Made by a program: the position numbers and the translations under genes. Below, one piece after another: positions 62,402 through 64,000 of a stretch of 64,000 nt of DNA; position 1 is the first letter of the stretch, and every line of letters starts with the position of its first letter. Source of the DNA: Pseudomonadota bacterium. GTDB taxonomy: Bacteria > Desulfobacterota > Desulfarculia > Desulfarculales > Desulfarculaceae. The DNA is taken from NCBI GenBank assembly GCA_018902755.1, contig JAHIQI010000036.1:33226-97225 (forward strand), in the 5' to 3' direction. Below the pieces are notes generated by a model. The model had not been told where the DNA came from, made no database searches, and saw nothing but the letters and a program-made list of their open reading frames with translations.

Positions 62402-62737
62402 TTAGTTTTCTACGTCTTGTTTCATGCTTAAGTATTGTTCTCGGTCAATCTCGCCGGATGCATATCTGCGCTTGAGCACATCCAGAGCGCTTTCGGCTTG
62501 TTTAAAGCCATGGGAATCCCCGCTTTTTATTGCCCACCTGATGCCAAAATAAATGACAACAATAACCAATATCCAAAAAATAATCATGAAGGTTCCTCCC
62601 ATCCATCCCCCTCCCCACATCATATGAGGACCCCAATAGTCACTGCGACCACCTTCTTGCTGGGCCCAAGATGTGGTGGTAAAACCTAGCATGATTACCA
62701 CCGCAACCAACAAATTCTTCATTTTATCAGGGGTCAT
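62402..62737 (-). CDS. SHOCT-domain membrane protein
   Basis: A 111-residue protein: signal peptide (residues 6-24), aromatic/Met segment HMMWGGGWMGG, one helix (about residues 48-70, IIFWILVIVVIYFGI) and a C-terminal SHOCT motif (LKRRYASGEIDREQY). Similar in layout to the SHOCT gene at 43220. GGAGAGG precedes ATG 62737. Confidence 0.85.
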   Translation of the reverse strand: MTPDKMKNLLVAVVIMLGFTTTSWAQQEGGRSDYWGPHMMWGGGWMGGTFMIIFWILVIVVIYFGIRWAIKSGDSHGFKQAESALDVLKRRYASGEIDREQYLSMKQDVEN

Positions 62738-63080
62738 CAACGCCTCTCCTGCTATGATGTTGTTGTTCGCCGGCATCAACCGTGATGCCTCTGTTTACAA
62801 AATTAGAGCAAACATGTTAACAGGTTAACCTTTGCAAGTGATCACCAGTCCTCTTCACACACCTCCAGCAACTAAATAAATCCTACCATGAGAGTGTTTA
62901 ATCTCCCAAGTGTTCTTGTCGCTGTTTAAAAAAACTCCCTTTGTTAAGTATCCCATGCAAAAATCGCTTTAAGGAGGAAGGGCCAAATGACCAAAAATAA
63001 CAGCCGTCCCCCCATCCCAGCCGAATGCTTGCTTAAATCCTTCAGTTGGGACGCACCAAAACAAAAGACAACGTCGCCAC
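62738..63080. other. Intergenic region, nothing recognised
   Basis: About 340 bp, AT-rich at 62790-62950. No supported frame, RNA or terminator; it should hold the promoter of the SHOCT gene. Confidence 0.4.
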
Positions 63081-63467
63081 TCACACGGAGTGTTGTCCCG
63101 TTGGGTGATGCTTGCTCAATAACTCCTCCCGCAGGATGACGGCGTTGTTGTGTTTCATGTCCTTGGCGGCATATAGTAAAGTGATAGGCCCCTCTTGACA
63201 TTCCCGTGCAAGTTCTCGTAATTGTTCTTGCTTGTTTTTGGCTTTGAGCTCCAACCGATAGCGTCTTTTGAACTCTACCCAGCGGACGGGCTTGTGGCCG
63301 AACCATTGTCGCAACTCATCGCTTGGAGCCAACTCCTTGAGCCAGCCATCCAGCTTGGCTTCGATTTTTCCGACTCCTCTGGGCCATAGCCGATCCACGA
63401 GGTACCGTTTGCCATCTGACGGATCAGCCTGGTCATAGATTCGCTTCAGGCGCGGCCCCTCTGCCAT
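63081..63467 (-). CDS. DUF488 family protein
   Basis: A 128-residue DUF488 protein: RYLVDRLWPRGV, LDGWLKELAPSDELRQWFGH and the late segment PITLLYAAKDMKHNNAVILREEL are diagnostic. The usual biological role is unknown. GGAGGGG precedes ATG 63467. Confidence 0.9.
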   Translation of the reverse strand: MAEGPRLKRIYDQADPSDGKRYLVDRLWPRGVGKIEAKLDGWLKELAPSDELRQWFGHKPVRWVEFKRRYRLELKAKNKQEQLRELARECQEGPITLLYAAKDMKHNNAVILREELLSKHHPTGQHSV

Positions 63468-63483
63468 AATCCCCTCCAATGAA

Positions 63484-63999
63484 TTAAGAGGCTTCTTCCC
63501 AACTTTTTGCTTTTTGGTGGAATAGGCTGTGGATCATTCGCTGATCAAATTCTTCAAACTCTTTTAGCATGCGGTCCATTTCCTCCCTGGCAAAATATTC
63601 CATCACTGGAAAGAAGAAATGCTTGTCCTCTTTTTCTATGTGTTTGGGATAGAAAGAAGCCAATTCAATGAGCAGGCGCACCACCTCTCCATGGTCAGCG
63701 TTTTGCATTGCATGATTCTGATTTGCTTTGTTCAGGTTGCCAACCATGATGCGGCCTTGCTTGTGCTCCTGAATCAATTCGCGCATAACTTCCGACAATT
63801 CGGGACTGAGATTTTTGTTGCCGAGTTCTTTGAAAAGTAGTTCCTCTTCTTTGCCGTGGTGGCAACGGTCGGCGTAGACCCGAAAGAATTCCACCGCACC
63901 GCCAATGAATTCGGTGTCAGGTTCAACGCCTCTTTGAATAGCCTCTGCCTGTTTAGTAATTAAAGCAACCATGCGCTCAATTAAACGATGTTCATGCAT
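63484..63999 (-). CDS. Hemerythrin-like HHE-domain protein (5' end outside window)
   Basis: At least 171 residues with an HHE metal-binding pattern: MHEHRLIERM, RCHHGKEEELLF, IQEHKQGR, PKHIEKEDKHFFFPV. This family binds a di-iron site and serves in O2/NO sensing or iron repair. The frame runs to the window edge, and residues before the first visible Met are likely, so it is treated as partial. Confidence 0.85.
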   Translation of the reverse strand: MHEHRLIERMVALITKQAEAIQRGVEPDTEFIGGAVEFFRVYADRCHHGKEEELLFKELGNKNLSPELSEVMRELIQEHKQGRIMVGNLNKANQNHAMQNADHGEVVRLLIELASFYPKHIEKEDKHFFFPVMEYFAREEMDRMLKEFEEFDQRMIHSLFHQKAKSWEEAS

Positions 64000-64000
64000 C

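Noticed and set aside
62944..63306. 120-residue minus-strand frame overlapping the DUF488 gene
   Set aside because: It overlaps most of the well-supported DUF488 gene in another frame and has no family features.

Overview
The window looks like a chromosomal segment of a high-GC Desulfobacterota (deltaproteobacterium; Desulfarculus-like lineages fit, but the species cannot be named from the sequence). Pointers are an Rnf operon in the order CDGEAB, an RnfB fused to a GltD/NfnB-type NADPH module, an rpsF-rpsR-DUF2232-rplI-dnaB ribosomal cluster, multiheme cytochrome c, and frequent GTG/TTG starts. No function below was confirmed by a database search; calls rest on motifs, family knowledge and context.

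Positions 1-31.3 kb are GC-rich core sequence. The Rnf membrane ferredoxin:NAD oxidoreductase operon (rnfCDGEAB) is followed by apbE, which flavinylates RnfG and RnfD. Small envelope proteins, a universal stress protein, an RseC-type protein and a YkgJ cysteine-cluster protein come next. An aminotransferase at 12.5 kb is preceded by a complete-looking ribosome-mediated attenuator: promoter, 23-codon leader peptide with two adjacent Phe and three adjacent Tyr codons, antiterminator and terminator. This is the strongest new observation in the window. Then follow mtaB, a TTAA-flanked MITE, a periplasmic TPR protein, the rpsF-dnaB cluster, hflX, a rhodanese fold without its cysteine, tldD, tRNA-Pro, a nucleoside transporter, an ABC-F ATPase, an ADP-ribosylglycohydrolase that seems leaderless, and tRNA-Lys.

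Just after tRNA-Lys the base composition drops and the content becomes accessory: IS remnants, a 23-bp triple repeat, and metal resistance. From 31.7 to 47.4 kb lie a ZntA-type P-type ATPase, a CzcCBA RND pump with a PII-like protein and a lipoprotein, YnfA, SHOCT and ZraP-like proteins, and a ZraSR two-component system with a sigma-54-type site before zraP. Two copies of a 66-bp REP-like double-hairpin repeat lie at 33.9 and 47.5 kb.

From 48 to 53 kb is a signalling and electron-transfer block: a Ser/Thr kinase fused to a sulfatase-modifying-factor (FGE-like) domain, a divergent PP2C phosphatase, then YHS protein, small membrane protein, [2Fe-2S] ferredoxin, diheme membrane cytochrome b and seven-heme cytochrome c. 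From 53 to 64 kb, almost all on the minus strand, are an archaeal-type (type II) GAPDH, a glutaredoxin-like protein, L-lactate dehydrogenase, a CopB-type copper ATPase with a His-rich tail, small membrane proteins, two Met-rich Spy/ZraP-like periplasmic proteins, two overlapping orphan histidine kinases, a SHOCT protein, a DUF488 protein and a hemerythrin-like protein cut by the window end.
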